The notes beneath the pieces were generated by a model. The model was given only the letters and a program-made list of their open reading frames with translations. It ran no database searches and was not told the DNA's origin. A stretch of 64,000 nucleotides of DNA, from NCBI RefSeq assembly GCF_003151075.1, contig NZ_CP029482.1:372001-436000 (forward strand), given 5' to 3'. Below are positions 36,494 through 45,563 of the stretch, piece by piece; positions within the stretch are counted from its first letter, which is position 1, and each line of letters opens with the position of its first letter. Origin of the DNA: Pseudomonas sp. 31-12. GTDB taxonomy: Bacteria; Pseudomonadota; Gammaproteobacteria; Pseudomonadales; Pseudomonadaceae. The translations under genes were made by a program, and so were the position numbers.

Positions 36494-38023
36494 CTAATCC
36501 ACGTCCCGAACCAGCCGCCAGGCCTCATCTACCGGCAACGGCTGTTTCATCCGTTCAGCGAGCATCGCCATTGCCCGCTCTTTTTCGCAGGCAACTGCCG
36601 CCGCAACCACGCCGTTCTTGCTGAACAGGCCGATAAAGGGAGGATGGTCGGGGTCGCCCTTAAACTCGACTTCGTCCCAGCTTTCGGCGTGGCCGAGGTA
36701 GTCGTAGTTTTTGCCGAAATGCCAGGTCCAGAAATACGGTACGTCGAGGTAGTGTTCGTCGCCGCCCAGCATGTTCGCCGCGGCGATCCGCGCCTGTTGC
36801 TGGGCCAGGCGCCAGTGCTCGATGCGCTGGGGCTGGCCGTTGAGCGGGAAGGTCGCGATATCGCCCGCCACCCACAACCCTTCGGCCACGCGCATGCCGC
36901 CGTCGGCCTGCAGTGACCGATCCTTCTCCTTGGGCAGGTCTGTGAACGGTTCCGTTGCCGGGCTGACGCCGATGCCGACCAGCACCAGGTCGGCGGGCAA
37001 ACGTTGACCGTTTTCCAGTTTCACGGCTTCGACCTTATCCGTGCCTTCGATCGCTGCGGCGTCGCCATCGGTATGAAACACCACGCCATTGGCCTCGTGC
37101 AGGGCGCGAATCGCCTTGCCGACCGCTTCGCCGAACTGCTTGGCGAATGGCACGGCGTGGCGCGCCAGCACGGTGACCTCCAGGCCGTATTGGCGTAGGG
37201 CCGACGCGGACTCGAGAGCAATGAAGCTGTCGCCGATGATCACCGCCCGCTGGCCCGGTTTCGCAGCACTCAGGATGCGCGTCGCCTGATCCTTGGAACG
37301 CAGCAGGAAGACCTGCGGCAAGTCGGCGCCGGGCAGCGTGAGGGGGTTGGGTATGCCGCCGGTCGCGAGCAACGCCGCGTCATACGTCAGCGACTGACCG
37401 TCGGCCAGGCGCAGGGTTTTGTTGGGGGCATCCAGGCTCGCCACCTGGCCGGTTATTCGTTCGATCCGCTGTTCGCGGTAAAAGCTTTCCTCTCGTAGCG
37501 GCGGTACTTCTTCGGGTGGCATTTCCCCGGCGATCACGAATTTGCTCAGTACCGTGCGGTCGTAACCGGCATCGGCTTCGCGGTCGATCAACACGACGCG
37601 GCCGCCAAAGCCTTTCTCGCGCAATGCCGCCGCCCCCGCCGTGCCCGCGGCACCGGCACCGACGATCACAAACGTGCGCTCGTCATCGGCCGGCGGGGTG
37701 TGGGGATCCGATAGCGGCTGATCGTCGACCCAGACTTCGTCATCGCGCATTTCCAGGGGGTAGCGCTTGAGGCTGTCCAGAGATGGCGGTTCACACAGCC
37801 CGCCGTCCTCAATCCGGTACGCGGCCTTGTGCCACGGGCAAATCAGGCGCCCGTGACACAGCGCCCCCTCGGCCAGCGGCGCCCCGGCGTGGGGGCATTC
37901 GCCTTGATAGGCGCGCAATTGATCGCCGACCCGCAGCAAGACGATTTTGGTGTCCGCGATCCGTACTTCCAGGCCTCGGTTTTCGGGAACATCGGCGAAA
38001 CGGGCGACGCGGTGCAGGGCCAT
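36494..38023 (-). CDS. Rieske / FAD-NAD(P) oxidoreductase (AIFM3-like)
   Basis: A 509-residue fusion. Residues 1-105 are a Rieske [2Fe-2S] domain with the ligand pairs CPH and CPWH (ECPHAGAPL ... LICPWHKAAY). The rest is a pyridine nucleotide-disulfide oxidoreductase fold, with FAD-binding VIVGAGAAGTAGA and a second dinucleotide motif at VIIGDSFIALESASALRQYGLEVTVL. ATG 38023 is 7 bp behind GGAG. It likely passes electrons from NAD(P)H to an unknown acceptor; no partner oxygenase lies nearby. Confidence 0.88.
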   Translation of the reverse strand: MALHRVARFADVPENRGLEVRIADTKIVLLRVGDQLRAYQGECPHAGAPLAEGALCHGRLICPWHKAAYRIEDGGLCEPPSLDSLKRYPLEMRDDEVWVDDQPLSDPHTPPADDERTFVIVGAGAAGTAGAAALREKGFGGRVVLIDREADAGYDRTVLSKFVIAGEMPPEEVPPLREESFYREQRIERITGQVASLDAPNKTLRLADGQSLTYDAALLATGGIPNPLTLPGADLPQVFLLRSKDQATRILSAAKPGQRAVIIGDSFIALESASALRQYGLEVTVLARHAVPFAKQFGEAVGKAIRALHEANGVVFHTDGDAAAIEGTDKVEAVKLENGQRLPADLVLVGIGVSPATEPFTDLPKEKDRSLQADGGMRVAEGLWVAGDIATFPLNGQPQRIEHWRLAQQQARIAAANMLGGDEHYLDVPYFWTWHFGKNYDYLGHAESWDEVEFKGDPDHPPFIGLFSKNGVVAAAVACEKERAMAMLAERMKQPLPVDEAWRLVRDVD

Positions 38024-38162
38024 GGTCACTCTCCAGGCGGGCGTTTCACTTAAGAGTTTGGCGCGTAACCCGAGGTTCAGCCAATTCCCACTGCCACCGC
38101 ACGAACGGTACAGCTATAGTTCGCAAGCCGACGAAGGCCCCATCCGCACAAGGTGCTCCGGA

Positions 38163-38723
38163 ATGACCCGATTGACCTCTCTGAACCCTTGGCTGGCGGC
38201 CGTTGCAGTCGCCCTCTGCGTGCAGTTTCCAGCGCAGGCCCAGGAACGCTTCACCGTCAGCATTCCCGGTGTTTCGGATAACCGATTGTTCACCTCGGCA
38301 GCGGCCAGCGACGCCAGCGGCTGCGGCGGCAAGAACCAGTCTCCGGCCCTCAGCTGGAACGCCGGCCCACCTGGCACCTTGAGCTACGCCATCGTCATGC
38401 ACGACCCGGACGGTCAGAAAGGCCTGGGCGTCGATCACTGGATTCACTACGGCATCAAAGCCACAACCCGCCAGATTCCGGCCGGCGTGGGCGCCAAATC
38501 TGCGCTCGAAGGCATGGGCGGCAGCAACAGCAAAGGCACTTCCGGCTACATCGGTCCTTGTCCGCCCGTCGGCGACAGCTCGCACCACTACATCATTCAG
38601 CTTTACGCCCTCGATTTGGCGCCGGACGCGTTGCCTGCCGGCCTGACCCGAGCGCAGCTGATGGAAAAAATCAAAGGTCATGTGCTGCGCAACAGCAGCG
38701 TGGTGCGGCGTTATCACCGCTGA
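38163..38723 (+). CDS. YbhB/YbcL-type PEBP-family protein, exported
   Basis: A 186-residue Raf-kinase-inhibitor-like protein with a signal peptide (LAAVAVALCVQFPAQAQE). The family core shows in FTVSIPGVSDNRLFTSAAASDASGCGGKNQSPALSW, HDPDGQKGLGVDHWIHYGI and YIGPCPPVGDSSHHYIIQLYAL. ATG 38163 is chosen because it gives the signal peptide directly. Function of the bacterial family is poorly defined. Confidence 0.88.
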   Translation: MTRLTSLNPWLAAVAVALCVQFPAQAQERFTVSIPGVSDNRLFTSAAASDASGCGGKNQSPALSWNAGPPGTLSYAIVMHDPDGQKGLGVDHWIHYGIKATTRQIPAGVGAKSALEGMGGSNSKGTSGYIGPCPPVGDSSHHYIIQLYALDLAPDALPAGLTRAQLMEKIKGHVLRNSSVVRRYHR

Positions 38724-38809
38724 AATTTTTTCAGCAGTGTTAACCCGAACCTGAACGGGGGCTCGTCTCAGAGGATGAATGGATCAATTTCCTCCTGAGG
38801 TCAGCCCCC

Positions 38810-40522
38810 ATGTCCCTCCCTCTGCATTTCCTCCGCCCGGCCGCCCAGGGTTTCACCGTCGGGCTGCTGTTGGCCGTTGCCGGTTGCGGCGTTTCCTCTA
38901 AACCTGAGTCCGCTGTTGTGTCGCCACCGGCTCAAGGTGCAATGAAGACTGAGGCGCTGGTGCGCAACGAATCCGTGGCGGCGGATGCGTCGATGGCCAA
39001 ACGCAGCGTTCGTCCGGCCCCCATTGCTGGCTATGCGCCGATGCCGGCGGGCGAGGCCTACCCGCAGGGTTATCGGGATGAGCAGCGCGAGCAATATCAG
39101 GTATTGGCGGATAACCCGATTCACAGCGTGGCCGAGACGCCGGTTTCGACCTTCAGCGCCGACGTCGATACCGGCGCTTACGCCAATGTCCGCCGCTTGC
39201 TGAACCAGGGACGCCTGCCGCCCGAAGGCGCGGTGCGACTGGAGGAAATGGTCAATTACTTTCCCTACGATTACGCGTTGCCCACCGATGGCTCGCCTTT
39301 CGGCGTAACCACCGAACTGGCGCCGTCGCCGTGGAATCCGCATACCCGTTTGCTGCGCATCGGCATCAAGGCCTCGGACCGTGCAGTCGCGGAACTGGCC
39401 CCGGCCAACCTGGTGTTTCTGGTGGACGTCTCCGGCTCAATGGACCGTCGCGAAGGTTTGCCGCTGGTCAAAAGCACCCTGAAATTGCTGGTCGATCAAC
39501 TGCGCGAGCAGGATCGCGTTTCGCTGGTGGTTTATGCCGGCGAATCGCGTGTCGTACTGGAGCCAACTTCCGGACGCGAGAAAGCGAAGATTCGTACAGC
39601 GATCGACCAATTAACCGCCGGCGGCTCGACGGCGGGTGCGTCGGGCATCGAACTGGCCTATCAGATGGCGCAGCAAGCCTTCATCGCCAAAGGCATCAAC
39701 CGCATCCTGTTGGCCACGGACGGTGACTTCAACGTCGGCATCAGCGACTTCGACAACCTCAAGCAAATGGCTGTGGATAAACGCAAGACCGGCGTGTCCC
39801 TGACCACCTTGGGTTTTGGTGTGGATAACTACAATGAACACCTGATGGAACAACTGGCCGACGCTGGCGATGGCAACTACGCCTACATCGATAACCTGCG
39901 CGAGGCGCGTAAGGTGCTGGTGGATCAGCTCGGCTCGACCCTCGCGGTAGTGGCGAAGAACGTGAAGCTTCAAGTGGAGTTCAACCCGGCGCAGGTCAGC
40001 GAATACCGGCTGTTGGGGTATGAGAATCGGGCGTTGAAGCGTGAGGATTTCAGTAATGACAAAGTCGATGCCGGAGAAATCGGCGCAGGACACACGGTGA
40101 CGGCGTTGTACGAAATTGTGCCGAAGGGCGAGAAGGGCTGGCTGGAACCGTTGCGGTACGGCAAGGCTGAGTCGGCGGCTTCCGGTACCACCGGGGAATT
40201 GGCGATGCTTCGTGTGCGTTATCAGCTGCCAGAAGGTGGGAAAAGTCGCTTGATCGAGCGGCCGATCGCGGGTGATTCGGTCGGCAAAGCCAGTGATGAC
40301 CTGCGCTTTGCGGCGGCTGTCGCAGCGTTTTCCCAGCAACTCAAGGACGGGCGATATACCGGTGATTTCAGCTTGAAGGACACCGAGGCCTTGGCGCGCG
40401 GTGCACGGGGCGACGACCGATTCGGCCTGCGGGCAGAGTTCGTGCAACTGGTTGAGTTGGCGCAGAGCCTGCGGACCACTACCGCCTCCAACAGTGAGCC
40501 GCATAAAGGAGAGTACAACTGA
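38810..40522 (+). CDS. VWA-domain lipoprotein (YfbK-like)
   Basis: A 570-residue protein with lipobox LLLAVAGCGVSS (Cys near 27), a YfbK-type N-terminal region (YPQGYRDEQREQYQVLADNPIHSVAETPVSTFSADVDTGAYANVRR), a von Willebrand A domain with an intact metal site (VDVSGSMD, about residue 205), and a C-terminal DUF3520-like domain. It lies 1 bp before the sigma-factor gene, so the three genes 38810-41725 are one operon. A surface or periplasmic adhesion/assembly role is inferred from the fold. Confidence 0.87.
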   Translation: MSLPLHFLRPAAQGFTVGLLLAVAGCGVSSKPESAVVSPPAQGAMKTEALVRNESVAADASMAKRSVRPAPIAGYAPMPAGEAYPQGYRDEQREQYQVLADNPIHSVAETPVSTFSADVDTGAYANVRRLLNQGRLPPEGAVRLEEMVNYFPYDYALPTDGSPFGVTTELAPSPWNPHTRLLRIGIKASDRAVAELAPANLVFLVDVSGSMDRREGLPLVKSTLKLLVDQLREQDRVSLVVYAGESRVVLEPTSGREKAKIRTAIDQLTAGGSTAGASGIELAYQMAQQAFIAKGINRILLATDGDFNVGISDFDNLKQMAVDKRKTGVSLTTLGFGVDNYNEHLMEQLADAGDGNYAYIDNLREARKVLVDQLGSTLAVVAKNVKLQVEFNPAQVSEYRLLGYENRALKREDFSNDKVDAGEIGAGHTVTALYEIVPKGEKGWLEPLRYGKAESAASGTTGELAMLRVRYQLPEGGKSRLIERPIAGDSVGKASDDLRFAAAVAAFSQQLKDGRYTGDFSLKDTEALARGARGDDRFGLRAEFVQLVELAQSLRTTTASNSEPHKGEYN

Positions 40523-40523
40523 C

Positions 40524-41090
40524 ATGGCAGCGCCTGAACCGAGCGACGAATCGCTGCTGGCCCGATATCGCGCAGGCGACGGGCCAGCGTTCGAGATCTT
40601 GTACGCCCGTCATCGCCAAGGCCTCTACCGGTTCCTCTTCGGTTTGAGCGGCAAGCCCGAACTGGCCGAAGAGGTTTACCAGGACACCTGGCTGAGCCTG
40701 ATCCGCAGCACCAGTCAGCCACAAGGTCGGGCGAATTTTCGTACGTGGCTCTTTCAGATTGCTCGCAATCGACTGATCGACCACTGGCGCAAACATGGCA
40801 TTCACAACCCGTTGCATGACAGTTATGACGAGCAGATCCACGCCGTGATGGATGAGGCGACCGATCCGGAGCAACTGCTGAGCCTGAGCCGCGACAGCCA
40901 GCGCCTCGAAGCCGCCCTGCAAAACCTGCCCGCCGACCAGCGTGAAGTCTTCCTGCTGCGCGCCCACGGCGATCTCGACCTGCCGCAGATCGCCCACCTC
41001 ACCGAAACACCCCTGGAAACCGTCAAGAGTCGCTTGCGCTACGCCCAGCAAAAACTGCGTCGGCTGCTGGCCGAGGAGGTACTGACATGA
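40524..41090 (+). CDS. ECF-type RNA polymerase sigma factor
   Basis: A 188-residue sigma-70-family protein with region 2 (ARHRQGLYRFLFGLSGKPELAEEVYQDTWLSLI, FRTWLFQIARNRLIDHWRK) and region 4 (LPADQREVFLLRAHGDLDLPQIAHLTETPLETVKSRLRYAQQKLR). ATG 40524 follows AGGAGAG. It overlaps the downstream membrane-protein gene by ATGA, the usual sigma / anti-sigma arrangement. Confidence 0.9.
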   Translation: MAAPEPSDESLLARYRAGDGPAFEILYARHRQGLYRFLFGLSGKPELAEEVYQDTWLSLIRSTSQPQGRANFRTWLFQIARNRLIDHWRKHGIHNPLHDSYDEQIHAVMDEATDPEQLLSLSRDSQRLEAALQNLPADQREVFLLRAHGDLDLPQIAHLTETPLETVKSRLRYAQQKLRRLLAEEVLT

Positions 41091-41725
41091 CTGACGCCCG
41101 AAAAACACCGGAAGACGAAGTGCTTCAGCATTATCGTGAGCACTTGGCTGGCGAACCACCGGCTCATCTGGATGCATTCATCCTGGCAGCCGCACACCGT
41201 GAAACGCCTGCACGCAAACCGAACCTGTGGCAACGCTGGGTCCTGGCTTGCCAGAAACCCCGTTGGCAAGTCGCATTCGCCAGCCTGGTTGGCGTGGCAC
41301 TGATGTTGGCGCTGGTGCAACGTACGCCTGAGCAAGTGCCAACGTTCGATTCCAGCCCAGCGCCCGAAACCTCGTCTTTTGCCGCCAAGAAAGAAGCCGC
41401 AGAAGCACCTGCATCGGTTGCCCGCTCAATGGCTGCCCCGGCCGGCGCGATGTCCGCGCCTGCGCCCGCACCCGTAGCGCCAATGGCTGATTTTGCCGCG
41501 CCGGCGCAGAGCGAATCGATCAGCGCTGACATGGCTGAAGAGGCAAAGGTGAGCAAGCGCCCAGCGGCGGCGCCGGCAAAGTTTATCGACGATCAATTAC
41601 GTGAAGTGATCCGCCTGCAAAATGCAGGTCAAACCAAAGCGGCTGAAGAGCTGATGGCGACCTTGCACAAACGCTTTCCCAAGGAAAACCTCGCCGCCCG
41701 ACTGAAGAATTTGCAGAAAAACTGA
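41087..41725 (+). CDS. Putative anti-sigma factor, single-pass membrane protein
   Basis: A 212-residue protein with a short cytoplasmic part (1-57), one membrane helix (VAFASLVGVALMLALV, about 64-80), an alanine/proline-rich linker and a C-terminal helical periplasmic segment (FIDDQLREVIRLQNAGQTKAAEELMATLHKRFP). The position after an ECF sigma gene suggests an anti-sigma role. I see no HxxxCxxC zinc motif. The function is inferred from position only. Confidence 0.65.
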   Translation: MTDARKTPEDEVLQHYREHLAGEPPAHLDAFILAAAHRETPARKPNLWQRWVLACQKPRWQVAFASLVGVALMLALVQRTPEQVPTFDSSPAPETSSFAAKKEAAEAPASVARSMAAPAGAMSAPAPAPVAPMADFAAPAQSESISADMAEEAKVSKRPAAAPAKFIDDQLREVIRLQNAGQTKAAEELMATLHKRFPKENLAARLKNLQKN

Positions 41726-41805
41726 GGCGCAAAGCGGTCGGCCATTTGGCATCGACACCCGAAAGCGCGCACTATCGGCCTATAGCCGATGCGTTGGAGG
41801 ATGCC

Positions 41806-42012
41806 GTGGCAAAAAAAATCGACCGCATCGCCCAAATGCTCAACTGCCCGGAAAAGGGCGAGGAATTGCGGCGAGCAGTGACGGAGAGTCGTAAGGAGTT
41901 TCTTCTGGCGAAGCAGGCAGAAGAGGCGCTGGAGGAAGGCGTCCTTGATGATGAAGAGGTTGAGGACGAAGAGGATGATGAGTACGACGAGTTTGATTGG
42001 ACGACTGAATGA
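41806..42012 (+). CDS. Small acidic protein of unknown function
   Basis: A 68-residue protein starting at GTG 41806, 5 bp behind GGAGG (MAKKIDRIAQMLNCPEKGEELRRAVTESRKEFLLAKQAEEALE), with a highly acidic tail (DDEEVEDEEDDEYDEFDW). The frame also extends upstream to ATG 41746, without a ribosome site. A terminator follows its stop directly. Similar genes sit beside tRNA-Arg and gabD in other pseudomonads, from memory. Function unknown. Confidence 0.78.
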   Translation: MAKKIDRIAQMLNCPEKGEELRRAVTESRKEFLLAKQAEEALEEGVLDDEEVEDEEDDEYDEFDWTTE

Positions 42013-42035
42013 AAAAACCGCTTAGGCGGTTTTTT
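42012..42035 (+). terminator. Rho-independent terminator of the small acidic protein gene
   Basis: AAAAAACCGC-TTAG-GCGGTTTTTT forms a GC core with an A/T-tract stem and lies right at the stop codon. Confidence 0.85.
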
Positions 42036-42044
42036 GGTTCCCAC

Positions 42045-42075
42045 AAAAAAGCCCCAGACCCTAAGGCCTGAGGCT
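42045..42075 (-). terminator. Rho-independent terminator of tRNA-Arg
   Basis: On the minus strand AGCCTCAGGCC-TTAG-GGTCTGGGGCT gives an 11-bp stem (two G-T pairs) followed by T residues, 19 bp after the tRNA 3' end. Confidence 0.85.
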
Positions 42076-42093
42076 TTCTCGTTTCTACTATTA

Positions 42094-42170
42094 TGGTGCA
42101 CCAGGCGGGATTCGAACCCACGACCCCTGCCTTCGGAGGGCAGTACTCTATCCAGCTGAGCTACTGGTGC
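42094..42170 (-). tRNA. tRNA-Arg (anticodon CCG)
   Basis: A 77-nt cloverleaf with encoded CCA. The acceptor stem GCACCAG pairs with CTGGTGC, the anticodon stem CTGCC/GGCAG holds the loop CTCCGAA with anticodon CCG, and the T-arm is GTGGG-TTCGAAT-CCCGC. It reads arginine CGG codons. The 3' end could serve as an integration site, but no duplicated tRNA end or integrase is seen nearby. Confidence 0.97.
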
Positions 42171-42519
42171 AAGCGGGCGCCATGATACTCATATGCACTG
42201 CGGGCGTCCATGCTGCTGAATCGACTGCGGTTTTCGCAACCGTAACAACCGTTTGCTACGTTGATCAGAAAAAATAGGCAAATGCGCCGTTTTCGTTCTT
42301 TTTTTCGAACGCCCTATTGTCCTTTCCCGGCATTGATCCTAGGATTCGTTCGAGATTTCAAACGCTCTTGTCTGGGTGCTGAACCGCACGAGTTTCGAAC
42401 AGTGCGCTATTTATGTGCTTCAGCCCGGTGAATGATTTCCCTGACGGCAGCCTACAAGGCGCCTTTCTACAATCATAATTCGCTCCGCGCTGGCCGCGGT
42501 GCTGTTAAGGAAAGCCGAC
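42171..42519. other. Intergenic region between tRNA-Arg and gabD
   Basis: 349 bp without a gene. It must hold the tRNA promoter (leftward) and the gabD promoter (rightward). A small hairpin CGTTC-tttttttc-GAACG lies at 42294-42311 in an AT-rich section. I cannot identify a specific regulator site. Confidence 0.6.
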
Positions 42520-43962
42520 ATGCAGCTTAAAGACACCCAGTTGTTCCGCCAGCAAGCCTTTATCGATGGCGCTTGGGTTGATGCGGACAATGGTCTGACG
42601 ATCAAGGTCAACAACCCGGCAACGGGCGAAATTTTGGGCACTGTGCCGAAAATGGGCGCTGCCGAAACCCGCCGTGCGATCGAAGCCGCTGACAAAGCGC
42701 TGCCGGCCTGGCGTGCACTGACCGCCAAGGATCGTGCGAACAAGCTGCGTCGCTGGTTCGAACTGATCATCGAAAACCAGGACGACCTCGCTCGCCTGAT
42801 GACCCTGGAACAGGGCAAGCCATTGGCCGAAGCCAAAGGCGAAATCGTTTACGCCGCTTCCTTTATCGAGTGGTTCGCCGAAGAAGCCAAGCGCATCTAC
42901 GGTGACGTGATTCCGGGCCACCAGCCAGACAAGCGCCTGATCGTGATCAAGCAGCCTATCGGCGTGACCGCAGCCATCACCCCGTGGAACTTCCCGGCCG
43001 CGATGATCACCCGTAAAGCGGGCCCGGCACTGGCCGCCGGTTGCACCATGGTGCTCAAGCCTGCTTCGCAAACCCCTTTCTCCGCATTCGCGTTGGCTGA
43101 ACTGGCCCAGCGTGCGGGCATTCCTGCCGGTGTGTTCAGCGTTGTAACCGGCAGCGCCGGCGACATCGGCAGCGAGCTGACCAGCAACCCGATCGTGCGT
43201 AAATTGTCCTTCACTGGCTCGACCGAAATCGGTCGTCAGCTGATGGCTGAATGCGCCAAGGACATCAAGAAAGTGTCTCTGGAACTGGGCGGCAACGCGC
43301 CGTTCATCGTGTTCGACGACGCGGACCTGGATAAGGCCGTCGAAGGCGCGATCATTTCCAAATACCGCAACAACGGCCAGACCTGCGTCTGCGCCAACCG
43401 TCTGTACATTCAGGATTCGGTCTACGACGCGTTCGCCGAGAAGCTGAAAGTGGCCGTGGCCAAACTCAAGATCGGCAACGGTCTGGAAGAAGGCACCACC
43501 ACGGGTCCGCTGATCGACGAAAAAGCCGTAGCCAAGGTTCAAGAGCACATTGCTGACGCGATCAGCAAAGGCGCAACCGTGCTGGCGGGTGGCAAGGTCA
43601 TGGAAGGCAACTTCTTCGAGCCGACCATTCTGACCAACGTGCCGAAAAACGCTGCCGTGGCCAAGGAAGAAACCTTTGGTCCATTGGCGCCGCTGTTCCG
43701 CTTCAAAGACGAAGCCGAAGTGATCGCGATGTCCAACGACACCGAGTTCGGTCTGGCTTCGTACTTCTATGCTCGCGACCTGGGTCGTGTGTTCCGTGTG
43801 GCGGAAGCCCTGGAATACGGCATGGTCGGCGTCAACACCGGGTTGATCTCCAACGAAGTCGCGCCGTTCGGCGGCATCAAGGCGTCGGGCCTGGGTCGTG
43901 AAGGCTCCAAGTACGGCATCGAAGATTACCTGGAAATCAAATACCTCTGCCTGGGCATCTAA
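42520..43962 (+). CDS. gabD: Succinate-semialdehyde dehydrogenase (NAD(P)+)
   Basis: Oxidises succinate semialdehyde to succinate in 4-aminobutyrate breakdown. Its 480 residues are the usual length. The catalytic Cys lies in NNGQTCVCANR and the general base Glu in LELGGNAPFIVF; the nucleotide loop is FTGSTEIGRQL. ATG 42520 lies 7 bp behind AAGGA. gabT follows after 185 bp. Confidence 0.96.
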   Translation: MQLKDTQLFRQQAFIDGAWVDADNGLTIKVNNPATGEILGTVPKMGAAETRRAIEAADKALPAWRALTAKDRANKLRRWFELIIENQDDLARLMTLEQGKPLAEAKGEIVYAASFIEWFAEEAKRIYGDVIPGHQPDKRLIVIKQPIGVTAAITPWNFPAAMITRKAGPALAAGCTMVLKPASQTPFSAFALAELAQRAGIPAGVFSVVTGSAGDIGSELTSNPIVRKLSFTGSTEIGRQLMAECAKDIKKVSLELGGNAPFIVFDDADLDKAVEGAIISKYRNNGQTCVCANRLYIQDSVYDAFAEKLKVAVAKLKIGNGLEEGTTTGPLIDEKAVAKVQEHIADAISKGATVLAGGKVMEGNFFEPTILTNVPKNAAVAKEETFGPLAPLFRFKDEAEVIAMSNDTEFGLASYFYARDLGRVFRVAEALEYGMVGVNTGLISNEVAPFGGIKASGLGREGSKYGIEDYLEIKYLCLGI

Positions 43963-44147
43963 GCTCGGCAGACGGGAATGCAACAAGCGGAAAGGGCACG
44001 AGAGCGCTGTCCCTTTCTGCGCTTCAAACGGAATTTTCTCTGTGGCCGGGAAAGCTGTGGCAGTCGATCATCGCATGCTGCCGTAGTTGCCTCCCCGCCG
44101 CATTTTCCTTGAACCACGCCGCCCGATGAGCGGTGAATGAGGACTTT

Positions 44148-45425
44148 ATGAGCAAGACTAACGCATCCCTGATGAAACGCCGCGAAGCCGCTGTACCACG
44201 CGGTGTTGGCCAGATTCACCCGATCTTCGCCGAGTCCGCGAAGAACGCCACCGTGACCGACGTTGAAGGTCGCGAGTTCATCGACTTCGCCGGCGGTATC
44301 GCCGTACTGAACACCGGCCACGTGCACCCGAAAATCATCGCCGCCGTGACCGAGCAGCTGAACAAGCTGACCCACACCTGCTTCCAGGTGCTGGCCTACG
44401 AGCCGTACGTAGAAGTGTGCGAAAAAATCAACGCCAAGGTGCCGGGTGATTTCGCCAAGAAGACCCTGCTGGTGACCACCGGTTCCGAAGCGGTAGAAAA
44501 CGCCGTGAAAATCGCCCGTGCCGCCACTGGCCGTGCCGGCGTGATCGCTTTCACTGGCGCTTACCACGGTCGCACCATGATGACCCTGGGCCTGACCGGT
44601 AAAGTCGTACCTTACTCGGCCGGCATGGGCCTGATGCCAGGCGGCATCTTCCGCGCGCTGTACCCGAACGAACTGCACGGTGTGAGCGTCGACGATTCGA
44701 TCGCCAGCATCGAACGTATCTTCAAGAACGACGCCGAGCCGCGTGACATCGCTGCAATCATCATCGAGCCGGTTCAGGGCGAAGGCGGTTTCTACGTCGC
44801 GCCGAAAGAGTTCATGAAGCGTCTGCGCGCGCTGTGCGACCAGCACGGCATCCTGTTGATTGCTGACGAAGTACAGACTGGCGCTGGCCGTACCGGCACC
44901 TTCTTCGCGATGGAACAGATGGGCGTTTCCGCCGACCTGACCACCTTCGCCAAATCCATCGCGGGCGGCTTCCCGCTGGCCGGTGTTTGCGGCAAGGCCG
45001 AATACATGGACGCCATCGCTCCAGGCGGCCTGGGCGGCACCTACGCCGGTAGCCCGATCGCTTGCGCTGCGGCCCTGGCCGTGATGGAAGTGTTCGAAGA
45101 AGAGCACCTGCTGGATCGCTGCAAGGCAGTCGGCGAGCGTCTGGTCACTGGCCTCAAGGCCATTCAGGCCAAGTACCCGGTGATCGGCGAAGTCCGTGCC
45201 CTGGGCGCGATGATCGCAGTCGAGCTGTTCGTCGACGGCGACAGCCACAAGCCGAACGCTGCCGCAGTGGCATCGGTGGTGGCCAAGGCTCGAGACAAGG
45301 GTCTGATCCTGCTGTCTTGCGGCACTTACGGCAACGTTCTGCGCGTCCTGGTACCGCTGACTTCGCCGGATGAGCAATTGGACAAAGGTCTGGCGATCAT
45401 CGAAGAGTGCTTCTCGGAACTCTGA
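44148..45425 (+). CDS. gabT: 4-aminobutyrate--2-oxoglutarate transaminase
   Basis: A PLP-dependent class III aminotransferase that converts GABA and 2-oxoglutarate to succinate semialdehyde and glutamate, supplying GabD. 425 residues. The PLP lysine is in TFAKSIAGGFPLAG, with VTTGSEAVENAVKIARAATGR and LIADEVQTGAGRTG as further signatures. ATG 44148 follows GAGGA. A strong terminator closes the gene. Confidence 0.96.
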   Translation: MSKTNASLMKRREAAVPRGVGQIHPIFAESAKNATVTDVEGREFIDFAGGIAVLNTGHVHPKIIAAVTEQLNKLTHTCFQVLAYEPYVEVCEKINAKVPGDFAKKTLLVTTGSEAVENAVKIARAATGRAGVIAFTGAYHGRTMMTLGLTGKVVPYSAGMGLMPGGIFRALYPNELHGVSVDDSIASIERIFKNDAEPRDIAAIIIEPVQGEGGFYVAPKEFMKRLRALCDQHGILLIADEVQTGAGRTGTFFAMEQMGVSADLTTFAKSIAGGFPLAGVCGKAEYMDAIAPGGLGGTYAGSPIACAAALAVMEVFEEEHLLDRCKAVGERLVTGLKAIQAKYPVIGEVRALGAMIAVELFVDGDSHKPNAAAVASVVAKARDKGLILLSCGTYGNVLRVLVPLTSPDEQLDKGLAIIEECFSEL

Positions 45426-45461
45426 TCTAAGATGCTCAGATGAATGTGTGAGCTGATCGAC

Positions 45462-45488
45462 AAAAAACCCGCTTCGGCGGGTTTTTTT
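45462..45488 (+). terminator. Rho-independent terminator of gabT
   Basis: CCCGC-TTCG-GCGGG stem with a stable tetraloop, flanked by A and T tracts (seven T). Confidence 0.92.
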
Positions 45489-45563
45489 GTCCCCGAAACA
45501 ATTCGCACCATTCCAAATGACCAGCATTGACTAAGGTACAAGCATCGCAAAGGGAGTGTGTAG

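Noticed and set aside
42094-42170. tRNA-Arg as attachment site of an integrated element
   Set aside because: No integrase, no second copy of the tRNA 3' end and no change in composition on either side.
42505-45527. Two minus-strand frames of about 500 codons
   Set aside because: Antisense shadows of gabD and gabT, whose catalytic motifs are intact on the plus strand.
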